Positions 6,748 to 13,780 of a stretch of DNA of 14,317 nucleotides are shown piece by piece. The number at the start of each line of letters is the position of its first letter. The stretch's first letter is position 1. Below the pieces are notes generated by a model that saw nothing but the letters and a program-made list of their open reading frames with translations, was not told the DNA's origin and ran no database searches. The position numbers were made by a program, and so were the translations under genes. Source of the stretch: an uncultured Thermomicrobia bacterium. GTDB taxonomy: Bacteria > Chloroflexota > Chloroflexia > Thermomicrobiales > JALYUS01. The stretch lies in the NCBI GenBank assembly GCA_937968015.1, contig CALBSO010000062.1:1-14317 (forward strand), written 5' to 3'.

Positions 6748-6827
6748 AGTAACGAGTAGCGAGTAGTGAGTAGCGAGTAACGAGAAATCGCCGCTTGCTC
6801 TCCACTCATTACTCGTTACTCGTTACT
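6747..6827 (+). repeat. Heptamer-built inverted repeat between lysW and lysX
   Basis: Five tandem heptamers of consensus GAGTARY fill 6747-6781 and three-plus inverted copies (ACTCRTT) fill 6804-6827. Arms 6748-6771 and 6804-6827 match at 22 of 24 positions, and the two differences are G opposite T, so the RNA could form a 24-bp stem with two G-U pairs. There is no T run after it. It resembles the short heptanucleotide repeats known from cyanobacteria in style only. Confidence 0.85.
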
Positions 6828-6844
6828 GAGCGAACGGAGTGAGC

Positions 6845-7738
6845 GTGTCGCAGCGGGTGGCGATCTTGATGACGCGGATGCGGACAGATGAGAAGCGGAT
6901 TGCGGCCGCGATCGAGGCGCGCGGCGCGGCCGTGGAGTTGGTGTCGGATCACGCGCTGATCTTTGATCCGCACACGGACGCGCGCGGCCAGTTCGACGCG
7001 ATCCTCGACCGCTCGCTCCATCTCTCGCGCTCCCGCTACGTGACGACGCTCTTCCAGGCCGCCGGCATTCCGACGGTGAACACGCCCGCCGTCATCAATC
7101 TGTGTAGCAATAAACTCCGGCAGACAGCGGTGCTCAATGAGGCCGAGGTGCCGGTGCCCGCCGTCCGTATCGCATTTTCACCGAAAGCGGCGGTCGAGGC
7201 GATGGAACAGATTGGCTACCCGGTCGTCCTCAAGCCGATCATCGGTACCGGCGGGCAACTCGTCTCGTTGATCGAGGATCGCGATGCGGCGGAGGCGGTG
7301 CTTGAGCACAAGGCGACGCTCGGCTCGGCGCACCACGAAGTCTTCTATATCGAGGAGTATATCCCCAAGCCAGGGCGCGACCTGCGCGCGATGGTGGTTG
7401 GCGGGCAGGTGCTCTCTGTCGAGGCGCGCAGCGGCGGCGGCTGGCGCATCGGCTCGAATCGCCACCTGAAGGTCGAACCGATCGAGGCTTCCACGGCGAT
7501 CTACGATGTGGCGATGCGCGCCTCCCGCGCCATCGCTGGCTACGTCGGCGGCGTGCTCGCCGTGGACATTCACGAACACCCGGAGCGCGGCCCGCTGGTT
7601 GGCGAAGTGAACTACGCAGTCGAGTTCCGTGAGACGGAGGAGGCGACGGGCGCGGACATTGCGGGGGCAATCGCCGATTACGTCCTCTCCGCCGCACGGC
7701 GGGGTGCGCACCTCGCGGGAGCGAGCGCCCATGAGTGA
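6845..7738 (+). CDS. Divergent LysX/RimK-type ATP-grasp ligase
   Basis: A 297-residue ATP-grasp protein, clearly paralogous to the ligase at 8825-9712 (shared LDRSL, GIPTVN, NK, AVLEHK.TLGS.HH..FYI.EYI.KPGRD.R). It would ligate an amino acid to the terminal Glu of LysW using ATP. Seen: the metal-binding EVN (254-256) is kept. The Gly-rich loop reads GTGGQL (134-139) where LysX has GSWGRL. The WxTNTARG segment is replaced by WRIGSNRH (200-207), keeping only W and R. The segment after EVN, where LysX and ArgX are known to choose their substrate, is YAVEFRE. GTG 6845 is chosen because GGAG lies 5 nt upstream; an in-frame GTG at 6839 is within that site. Placed directly after lysW and overlapping lysK by 8 nt. 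Substrate unresolved: glutamate, alpha-aminoadipate or another amino acid. Confidence 0.82.
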   Translation: MSQRVAILMTRMRTDEKRIAAAIEARGAAVELVSDHALIFDPHTDARGQFDAILDRSLHLSRSRYVTTLFQAAGIPTVNTPAVINLCSNKLRQTAVLNEAEVPVPAVRIAFSPKAAVEAMEQIGYPVVLKPIIGTGGQLVSLIEDRDAAEAVLEHKATLGSAHHEVFYIEEYIPKPGRDLRAMVVGGQVLSVEARSGGGWRIGSNRHLKVEPIEASTAIYDVAMRASRAIAGYVGGVLAVDIHEHPERGPLVGEVNYAVEFRETEEATGADIAGAIADYVLSAARRGAHLAGASAHE

Positions 7739-8828
7739 GCCAACGCCCACCGCCGATGAGATCGCACTCCTGCGCGACCTCGTCGCCATCCCCAGCGTCA
7801 ATCCCGGCGAGCGGGAGGCCGTGACCTATTTGTGTGCCGAGATGGCGCGGCGAGATTTCCGTACGCACATTGATGGGATCGGCAACGCGGTCGGGGCGGT
7901 GGGCAGCGGCCCCGTCCATCTCGTCCTACTCGGTCACATTGATACGGTGCCCGGCCAATTCCCGGTGCGCATCGAAGGCGGCGATCTGCTCTACGGGCGG
8001 GGAAGCGTGGACGCGAAGGGGCCGCTCGCGACCTTTGTTGCCGCGACGGCGCGAGCCTACCAACGCGGCGCGCTCGATGGCCTCCGCGTGACGGTGATCG
8101 GCGGGATCGGAGAGGAAGCGCATTCTCCGGGCGCGAACTTCCTCGCCGAAACGATGCCCGCGCCCGATGCCTGCATCATCGGCGAGCCGGGCGCGTGGGA
8201 GAGCGTCGTCCTCGGCTACAAGGGAAGCATGCAACTGCGGTATGAATTGGAGCAGCCGAACGCGCACGGGGCGGGGCAGCAACCATCCGCTCCACAGGTC
8301 GCGGTCGGTATCTGGAATGGCATCGCCGCCGCGTGCGAAGCAATGAACGACAAAGGCGCGAGCATCATTGAACGCATTGAGCCGGCGTTGCGATCGTTTG
8401 CGTCCGAGACGGACGGCCTGACACAGCGGGCACGGATGGACTTCAATATTCGCTTGCCAGTCGCCGTGGCGCCGGGCGCACTTCTCGATCAACTCCACAA
8501 TGGAGTGACGGCCGGCCGTCTCACACTCCTGGAACGCCCGGTACCCGCCTATCGCTGCGAAAAGAATACGCCGCTCGTCCGTTCGCTGCTGGTCGGTGTG
8601 CGCGCCGCCAGTGGCACGCCACGGTTCAAATCCAAGACCGGGACGGCGGACATGAACGTCGTCGGGCCGGCGTGGCAGTGCCAGATGGCGGCGTATGGCC
8701 CCGGCGATTCCTCCCTCGATCATACACCGGATGAGCATATCAGCCTCGCGGAGTACGGGCATGCGATTGCCGCCCTCGACGCCGCGCTTGGCGAGTTCGC
8801 GGCGCAGATGCGCGGGAGGAACGGATGA
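7731..8828 (+). CDS. lysK: LysW-lysine/LysW-ornithine hydrolase (M20 family)
   Basis: A 365-residue member of the M20 metallopeptidases that would release ornithine (or lysine) from LysW, ending the carrier-bound branch and regenerating LysW. Seen: LLGHIDTVPG with metal ligand H69 and D71, GRGSVDAKGP with bridging D94, GEEAHSPG with catalytic E128 and ligand E129, IGEP with E152, and HTPDEHIS with H331. This set matches LysK/ArgE-like enzymes rather than the dipeptidases. It overlaps the upstream ligase by 8 nt and the downstream ligase by 4 nt (ATGA), so expression of ligase-hydrolase-ligase is probably coupled. LysK of Thermus and Sulfolobus is reported to accept both lysine and ornithine adducts; here the arginine T-box suggests ornithine. 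Confidence 0.88.
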   Translation: MSEPTPTADEIALLRDLVAIPSVNPGEREAVTYLCAEMARRDFRTHIDGIGNAVGAVGSGPVHLVLLGHIDTVPGQFPVRIEGGDLLYGRGSVDAKGPLATFVAATARAYQRGALDGLRVTVIGGIGEEAHSPGANFLAETMPAPDACIIGEPGAWESVVLGYKGSMQLRYELEQPNAHGAGQQPSAPQVAVGIWNGIAAACEAMNDKGASIIERIEPALRSFASETDGLTQRARMDFNIRLPVAVAPGALLDQLHNGVTAGRLTLLERPVPAYRCEKNTPLVRSLLVGVRAASGTPRFKSKTGTADMNVVGPAWQCQMAAYGPGDSSLDHTPDEHISLAEYGHAIAALDAALGEFAAQMRGRNG

Positions 8829-9712
8829 GGCTGGGGATATTGCTCTCACAGGTGCGGGTCGAGGAGAAGAACATTCTCGCCCGCGCCGCCGATCGGGGTA
8901 TCGAAACCGTGCCCGTCTACGACCGCGAGGTGCATTTCGACCTCGGCCACCGGACCTTTCCCGACGTGGATGTCGTGCTCGACCGCTCGCTCGTCCACTC
9001 ACGCGCCGAATATACCTTGCGGTTGCTCTCCTCGTGGGGCATCCCGACCGTCAACTCGTTTGCCGCGAGCCAGATTTGCGACAACAAGTTCCAGACGACG
9101 CTCGCCTTTGTCGAGGCGGACGTGCCGACGCTGCGGACGATGGTCGCCTACACGCCGCAATCGGCGCTGGACGCGATCGAGGAGATGGGCTATCCGGCGG
9201 TGCTGAAGCCGAATACCGGTTCGTGGGGCCGGCTGCTCGCGAAGGTGAACACCCGCGCGGCGGCGGAAGCGGTGCTGGAGCACAAAGCGGTGCTCGGATC
9301 GTTCCATCACTCGATCTTCTACATCCAGGAGTACATCGAGAAGCCGGGGCGCGATATTCGTGTCTTCGTCGTGGGGGATCGCGCGATCGCGGCATCGTAC
9401 CGCAATGCCAACCATTGGGTAACAAACACGGCGCGCGGCGCGACCTCGTCGCACGCGCCAATCACGCAGGACATTGAGGGAATCTCGCTGCACGCGGCGC
9501 GCGCCGTTGGCGGTGAGATCATGGGCGTTGATCTCGTCGAGACGGATGAAGGGCTTAAGGTGATCGAAATCAATGTCGGCGCGGAGTTCCATGGGCTGAT
9601 GGAGACGACCGATGTTGATATCGCGGGGGAAATCCTCGACTATGTGGTCGCGAAAGCGCGCCAAACGAGCGGCACGCGTGCGGGCGTCGCCGCGGAGCGC
9701 GGGACATCGTAA
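8825..9712 (+). CDS. lysX: LysX-type LysW ligase (canonical copy)
   Basis: A 295-residue ATP-grasp ligase that closely resembles Thermus LysX. Seen: KPNTGSWGRLLAKV (GSWGRL at 132-137), LEHKAVLGSFHH, FYIQEYIEKPGRDIRVFVVGDRAIA, HWVTNTARG (197-205), and metal-binding EIN (248-250). It would form the isopeptide bond between the alpha-amino group of glutamate or alpha-aminoadipate and the terminal Glu of LysW. The segment after EIN is VGAEFHGL, unlike the HTMEFKN of Thermus LysX (alpha-aminoadipate specific), so substrate cannot be transferred by homology. By context (arginine T-box, argGH) glutamate is favoured, making it functionally ArgX. GGGAGGA sits 4 nt before the ATG; the start overlaps the lysK stop by 4 nt. 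Confidence 0.9.
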   Translation: MRLGILLSQVRVEEKNILARAADRGIETVPVYDREVHFDLGHRTFPDVDVVLDRSLVHSRAEYTLRLLSSWGIPTVNSFAASQICDNKFQTTLAFVEADVPTLRTMVAYTPQSALDAIEEMGYPAVLKPNTGSWGRLLAKVNTRAAAEAVLEHKAVLGSFHHSIFYIQEYIEKPGRDIRVFVVGDRAIAASYRNANHWVTNTARGATSSHAPITQDIEGISLHAARAVGGEIMGVDLVETDEGLKVIEINVGAEFHGLMETTDVDIAGEILDYVVAKARQTSGTRAGVAAERGTS

Positions 9713-9721
9713 AGGCGGGGA

Positions 9722-10129
9722 ATGATGCGCGAAGAAACAACGGAATGGTTGATGGCCGCCTCAGAGGATTTTGATGCGGCACAGGTGCTTTTCGATGCCG
9801 CGCAGTACCACGCGATGGCCCTGCACGCGCAGCAATCCGTGGAAAAAGCGTTGAAGGGGTTGCTCGTCGAGCGGACCGGCGAACTCCCCGCGCGCACCCA
9901 CGACTTGCGGCGGATCGGCACAGAGGTTGGCACCCCGGCGGGCATGCTCTCGCGCCTGGTCGAGTTGTATGCGTATTACCTCGCTGGTCGCTACCCCGGC
10001 ACGGCGCACGGTGACGCGCAGATCCGCGCACGGGAGGAGGCGACTGCCGCGATCGCTACCGCGCGCGAGACACTGGCGTGGACGCGCGCGCAACTGGCGA
10101 TCACGGGGCACGAACAGGCGAGCGCGTGA
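9722..10129 (+). CDS. HEPN-domain protein
   Basis: A 135-residue, mostly helical protein. Seen: WLMAASEDFDAAQVLFDAAQYHAMALHAQQSVEKALKGLL, then THDL and RYPG, the pattern of PF05168-type HEPN proteins. The RNase-type R-x(4-6)-H motif is satisfied by R90-YPGTA-H96, although RYP is itself common in this family and the histidine may be fortuitous. Known: HEPN proteins paired with minimal nucleotidyltransferases (MNT) form toxin-antitoxin systems in which the MNT AMPylates and silences the HEPN RNase. The next gene is such an MNT and overlaps by 4 nt (GTGA). The pair starts 9 nt after the upstream ligase and is followed by lysY after 21 bp, so it is embedded in the operon. GGCGGGG lies just before ATG 9722. 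Confidence 0.85.
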   Translation: MMREETTEWLMAASEDFDAAQVLFDAAQYHAMALHAQQSVEKALKGLLVERTGELPARTHDLRRIGTEVGTPAGMLSRLVELYAYYLAGRYPGTAHGDAQIRAREEATAAIATARETLAWTRAQLAITGHEQASA

Positions 10130-10461
10130 GTGGCGAACCGCACCCCGCCGACGCGGATGTCGTGCAGACATTCGTTGCGGCATTACGAGCGAGCGGTTTC
10201 GCGGTTTCGACGCTCGTGTGGTACGGCTCTCGGGCATGTGGCATGGCGACAACTCCGCGCAGCGACTTTGACCTGATCGTCGTCGCGCCGGAGTTCGGGG
10301 CGCAGGGTTGGGTGGAACGGCTCGTCGCGGCATATGCGTGCTGGCCGACGGCGTACGCGGCGGACATCCTCTGTTATACGCCCGAGGAATTCGAGCGATT
10401 GGCGGGGCGGGCGAGCATCGTCCGCGAGGCATTACAAACGGGACGGCGCGTGGCCGTCTGA
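10126..10461 (+). CDS. Minimal nucleotidyltransferase (MNT) paired with HEPN
   Basis: A 111-residue protein of the pol-beta-type nucleotidyltransferase superfamily. Seen: WYGSRACG (G34, S35) followed by SDFDL with D47 and D49, and a third acidic residue at D80 in AADILCY, which together form the GSx10DxD active site plus the third metal ligand. GTG 10126 is chosen because it overlaps the HEPN stop; an alternative ATG-free extension upstream lies inside the HEPN gene and has no ribosome site. Known: such MNTs act as antitoxins that add AMP to the HEPN partner. Placement between a LysW ligase and lysY is unusual and suggests either selfish insertion or a regulatory link. No T-tract separates it from lysY, so lysY-Z-J transcription would pass through this pair. 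Confidence 0.85.
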   Translation: MSGEPHPADADVVQTFVAALRASGFAVSTLVWYGSRACGMATTPRSDFDLIVVAPEFGAQGWVERLVAAYACWPTAYAADILCYTPEEFERLAGRASIVREALQTGRRVAV

Positions 10462-10482
10462 TATACGAACGAGGTACGTCAA

Positions 10483-11535
10483 ATGGACACGGTGACAGCG
10501 AGTATCGTCGGTGGATCGGGATACGCGGGCGGTGAGTTGGTACGCCTCCTGCTTGGGCACCCGAACGTACAGATTCGGCAGGTGACGAGCGAGCGGCAGG
10601 CGGGGAAGTTCGTACGCAGTATGCATCCGAACTTACGCGGCCGGACGGACCTCACGTTCACACCGATGGAGGCGCTCGAGCACGTTGATGTGCTCTTTCT
10701 CTGCACGCCGCATGGCGTGACGATGGGCAAGATTGACCAATTCCTCGCCAAGGCGAACGTCATCATTGATCTGTCCGCCGATTTCCGCCTCCACAACCCC
10801 GACGATTACCCGATCTGGTACGGCCACACTCACGCGAAGCCGGCACTGCTCGGTGAGTTCGTCTACGGCATGCCGGAGTTGCATCGCGATGAGATCCGCG
10901 ACGCCCGGTACATCGCTTCCCCCGGCTGCAACGCGACGGCGGCGATTCTCGGCCTCTATCCGCTCGCGAAAGCGGGCGTCCTCGATCCGAAGATGCCGAT
11001 TGTCATTGAATCCAAGACCGGGTCCTCCGGCGCGGGCGGCGAGAGCGGTCTCGCGTCGCATCACCCGGAGCGGTCGGGCGTCATCCGCTCGTTCAAGCCA
11101 ACGGGCCACCGGCACAGCGCGGAGGTGATTCAGGAACTGACGGTGGAGGGCCGCGCGCAGCCCATCGCGATGTCCGTGACGAGCGTCGAGGCAGTACGCG
11201 GCATCCTGACGACGAGCCATGCGTTTCTCAAGGAACCACTGGAGGATAAAGATCTCTGGAAAATCTTCCGGGGTGCGTACAAGGGCGAGCCGTTCATGCG
11301 GATCGTCAAAGAGGCGAGCGGCATCCATCGTAACCCCGAGCCGAAGATCCTCACCGGCTCGAACTACTGCGATGTCGGTTTTGAGCGCGACCCGCATTCC
11401 AATCGCGTCGTTGTCCTCGCCGCGATTGATAACTTGATGAAGGGCGCGGCCGGGCAGGCCGTTCATTCGATGAATATCCGCTGCGGTTTCCCGGAAACGA
11501 CATCGCTCGAATTCGCGGGGCTGCACCCTGTGTGA
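10483..11535 (+). CDS. lysY: LysW-glutamyl/aminoadipyl phosphate reductase
   Basis: A 350-residue ArgC/LysY-type NADPH-dependent reductase that converts the LysW-bound acyl phosphate to the semialdehyde. Seen: the dinucleotide-binding GGSGYAGGEL (10-19), catalytic cysteine C149 in SPGCNATAA, SKTGSSGAGG (177-186), and PTGHRHSAE with the catalytic-histidine region (207-215). Compared with plain ArgC, the KPTGHRHSAE and SVEAVRGILTT segments resemble the LysY group. GAGG is 8 nt before ATG 10483. It follows the MNT stop by 21 bp and is separated from lysZ by a 70-bp spacer with inverted repeats. Together with LysZ and LysJ it would process either a glutamate or an alpha-aminoadipate adduct. Confidence 0.93.
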   Translation: MDTVTASIVGGSGYAGGELVRLLLGHPNVQIRQVTSERQAGKFVRSMHPNLRGRTDLTFTPMEALEHVDVLFLCTPHGVTMGKIDQFLAKANVIIDLSADFRLHNPDDYPIWYGHTHAKPALLGEFVYGMPELHRDEIRDARYIASPGCNATAAILGLYPLAKAGVLDPKMPIVIESKTGSSGAGGESGLASHHPERSGVIRSFKPTGHRHSAEVIQELTVEGRAQPIAMSVTSVEAVRGILTTSHAFLKEPLEDKDLWKIFRGAYKGEPFMRIVKEASGIHRNPEPKILTGSNYCDVGFERDPHSNRVVVLAAIDNLMKGAAGQAVHSMNIRCGFPETTSLEFAGLHPV

Positions 11536-11586
11536 GTTCGGGGTTCGAGGAATCCCACCCCAAACCTCGAACCCTGAACCCCGAAC
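11536..11586 (+). repeat. Inverted repeat with two exclusive pairings, lysY-lysZ spacer
   Basis: Starts at the base after the lysY stop. GTTCGGGGTTC (11536-11546) pairs perfectly with GAACCCCGAAC (11576-11586). Alternatively GGGTTCGAGG (11541-11550) pairs perfectly with CCTCGAACCC (11565-11574). The sequence is built from 7-nt units near GTTCGRG. No T tract follows; AAGGAGG for lysZ lies beyond it. It may be a spacer repeat, or a processing or stability hairpin. Confidence 0.8.
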
Positions 11587-11605
11587 TTCCGACGAAGGAG
11601 GCATC

Positions 11606-12439
11606 ATGCTCGTGATTAAGTTGGGCGGGAGCCGGGGGATAGATACAGAGTCGTTCGTTACGGACCTCGCGGCGGTCGTGCGCGGCGGGGAACAGGTGAT
11701 CTTCGTCCACGGCGGGAACAAGGAACTGGACGATCTCTGCGAGCGGCTCGGTATCCCCGTCCGGCAGGTGACGAGCGCGACGGGGCAGGTGAGCCGCTTC
11801 ACGGACACCGAGACGATGGATGCCTTCCTGATGGCGTATGCGGGCCGGATCAATAAGCGGCTTGTCGAGAAATTGCAGGCGCTCGGCGTCAATGCCGTCG
11901 GCCTCACCGCAATGGATGGCCGTATCGCCTCGGGACGGCGCAAATCCGCGATCCGCGTCATCGAGGAGGGCAAGCCGAAGATGCTCCACGGCGACTTCGC
12001 GGGCTCAATCGAGACGATTGATCCGACGCTGCCGCGCCTGCTGGTCGAAAATGGCTATCTGCCGGTGCTGACGCCGCCTGCCATCAGCACCGATGACGAA
12101 GCGATCAATGTGGACGGCGACAAACTGGCGATGGAACTGGCCGTCGCGCTCGGCGCGGAGGCGCTGCTGATCTTCTCGAACACCCCCGGTTTGCTCGCGG
12201 ACGTGAACGATGAGGGGAGCCTGGTGCGCCATATCCCGTTCGCGGGCGAGACGGATGAGGCGGCGCTTTCGATGGCGCAAGGTCGGATGAAAAAGAAGGT
12301 GCTGTCCGCGTTCAACGCCCTGAAAGGCGGTGTCGGGCGCGTTGTCTTTGCCGACGCGCGCGTGGCGGAACCGGTGCAGCGCGCCCTGCGTGGCGAGGGA
12401 ACCGTGATCGCGCCAAGGGCGGTGCTGGAAAGAACCTAA
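11606..12439 (+). CDS. lysZ: LysW-glutamate/aminoadipate kinase
   Basis: A 277-residue amino-acid kinase (ArgB superfamily) that phosphorylates the side-chain carboxyl of the LysW-bound acid. Seen: KLGGS (5-9), FVHGGNKELD (33-42), SNTPGLL (191-197), and GRMKKK (226-231) at the position of the phosphate-binding lysine. Two features separate it from acetylglutamate kinase: the SRFTD segment (63-67), typical of LysZ, and the longer KSAIRVIEEGKPKMLHGDFAGSIE insertion (113-136) where ArgB has a shorter loop. AAGGAGG lies 4 nt before the ATG. No N-terminal extension for arginine feedback is present, which agrees with control at the T-box rather than by allostery, but that is inference. Confidence 0.92.
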   Translation: MLVIKLGGSRGIDTESFVTDLAAVVRGGEQVIFVHGGNKELDDLCERLGIPVRQVTSATGQVSRFTDTETMDAFLMAYAGRINKRLVEKLQALGVNAVGLTAMDGRIASGRRKSAIRVIEEGKPKMLHGDFAGSIETIDPTLPRLLVENGYLPVLTPPAISTDDEAINVDGDKLAMELAVALGAEALLIFSNTPGLLADVNDEGSLVRHIPFAGETDEAALSMAQGRMKKKVLSAFNALKGGVGRVVFADARVAEPVQRALRGEGTVIAPRAVLERT

Positions 12440-12441
12440 CT

Positions 12442-12553
12442 CCCCAACCCCCTAAAAGGAAGGGGGAGCAAGCCGCTGAGAAATCGGGGCATGATGGGGA
12501 ACATCCGAATAGACGAAATGAGTCACCTCCTCCTTTTAGGGAGGGGGTTGGGG
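12442..12553 (+). repeat. C/G-rich inverted repeat in the lysZ-lysJ spacer
   Basis: CCCCAACCCCCT (12442-12453) pairs perfectly with AGGGGGTTGGGG (12542-12553), and AAAAGGA (12454-12460) pairs with TCCTTTT (12531-12537), leaving a 4-nt bulge and a 70-nt loop. It begins 2 nt after the lysZ stop and ends 7 nt before the lysJ ribosome site. Similar CCCCAACCCCCT-type repeats are widespread in cyanobacterial and some Chloroflexota genomes. No T run follows, so it is not read as a terminator. Confidence 0.85.
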
Positions 12554-12573
12554 GTAGGTAGGAGGATTGAGCG

Positions 12574-13764
12574 ATGGTAACGACACGGCCAACCGATGCG
12601 ATCATGGGCATCGAGACGATTCGCGACATTGAAAATGCTGATCTCGTGCCGCTGTACGCGAAGCGGGATGTCGCGCTCGTGCGCGGGCAGGGCGTGACGC
12701 TCTGGGATTCGGACGGCAAAGAATATCTCGATTGTATGAGCGCGTACGGCGCGGCAATTCTCGGGCACGCGCACCCGATGGTGACGGAGGCGATCACCCG
12801 ACAGGCCGCAACACTCACAACGTGCCATCAGTCCTTCTACAACGATCAGCGTGCCCGGTATCTGCAACTGCTGATGGAGCATACGCCACCCGGCATCACG
12901 CGTGCCTTTTTTTGCAACAGTGGCACGGAGAGCGTCGAGGCGGCGCTGAAGTTCGCGCGCGCCGTCAGCGGGCGGCAGCATCTCGTCGCCACCCGCCGCG
13001 CGTACCACGGGCGGACGATGGGTTCGCTCGCCGTCACAGGCGACAACAAGTACCGTGAGGCGTACGCACCGATGTACGGCACCGTGACGCACATCAATTA
13101 CGGCGACCCGGATTCGCTCGCGGCGATCACGGATGAGACCGCCGCGCTCATCGTCGAGCCGATCCAGGGCGAAGGCGGCATTCACCCGGCTCCCGAAGGC
13201 TATCTGAAGGCGGCGCGCGAGGCGTGCGATGCACACGGCGCACTGTTGATTTTCGATGAAGTGCAGACCGCGTTCCGCACGGGCGCGATCTTCCGCGCGA
13301 CTGCGGAGGGCGTCACGCCGGACATTATCACCGTCTCCAAGGCAGTGGCGAACGGCCTCCCGATGGGATTGACCTTGATGACCGAAGCAGTCGCAACCCA
13401 AGTGCCGCCCGGCACGCACGGCAATACCTTCGGCGGCAGCCCGCTCGCCTGCGCGGCGGCGCACGCCACATTGTCTACGATCATCAATGATGCGCTGCTG
13501 GAGCAGAGTACGATTGTCGGCGAGCATTTCCTTTCCGGGTTACGCGCGCTCAACCACCCGATGATCCGCGATGTGCGCGGGCGCGGCCTGATGATCGGCG
13601 TCGAGTTGAAGACGAAAGTCACACCGGTCTTGCGACGCTTGCAAGAGGGCGGTGTGCTCGCTCTCCCGGCGGGCGGCCTGATCATCCGCTTCCTGCCGCC
13701 ATTGATCTTGACGACGGCGCAAGCAGACCGCGCGGTCGGCGTATTGGGGCAAGCGCTCGGCTGA
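12574..13764 (+). CDS. lysJ: LysW-semialdehyde aminotransferase
   Basis: A 396-residue class-III PLP aminotransferase (ArgD/LysJ) that would convert the LysW-bound semialdehyde to the amine, with glutamate as donor. Seen: the PLP phosphate-binding SGTES (116-120), FDEVQTAFRTG with D228 against the pyridine nitrogen, and the Schiff-base lysine K256 in ITVSKAVANG. HGNTFGGSPLACAAA (typical of the family) follows. In most ArgD proteins the lysine motif is TLAKALGGG, so SKAVANG is a minor variant. GGAGG lies 8 nt upstream of ATG 12574; an in-frame ATG at 12604 has no site. It is the last gene of the cluster; the 17-bp hairpin follows its stop after 16 nt. Confidence 0.93.
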   Translation: MVTTRPTDAIMGIETIRDIENADLVPLYAKRDVALVRGQGVTLWDSDGKEYLDCMSAYGAAILGHAHPMVTEAITRQAATLTTCHQSFYNDQRARYLQLLMEHTPPGITRAFFCNSGTESVEAALKFARAVSGRQHLVATRRAYHGRTMGSLAVTGDNKYREAYAPMYGTVTHINYGDPDSLAAITDETAALIVEPIQGEGGIHPAPEGYLKAAREACDAHGALLIFDEVQTAFRTGAIFRATAEGVTPDIITVSKAVANGLPMGLTLMTEAVATQVPPGTHGNTFGGSPLACAAAHATLSTIINDALLEQSTIVGEHFLSGLRALNHPMIRDVRGRGLMIGVELKTKVTPVLRRLQEGGVLALPAGGLIIRFLPPLILTTAQADRAVGVLGQALG

Positions 13765-13780
13765 GGGCGCTCAGGGAATG

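Noticed and set aside
6747..6781. CRISPR-like array from tandem GAGTARY units
   Set aside because: Units are 7 nt with no spacers, and no cas genes are nearby.
10633..11973. 446-codon minus-strand frame opposite lysY and lysZ
   Set aside because: Crosses two confirmed genes and a repeat spacer and shows no domain similarity.
12442..12553. Intrinsic terminator between lysZ and lysJ
   Set aside because: The stem has a 70-nt loop and no T run, and the lysJ ribosome site follows within 7 nt.
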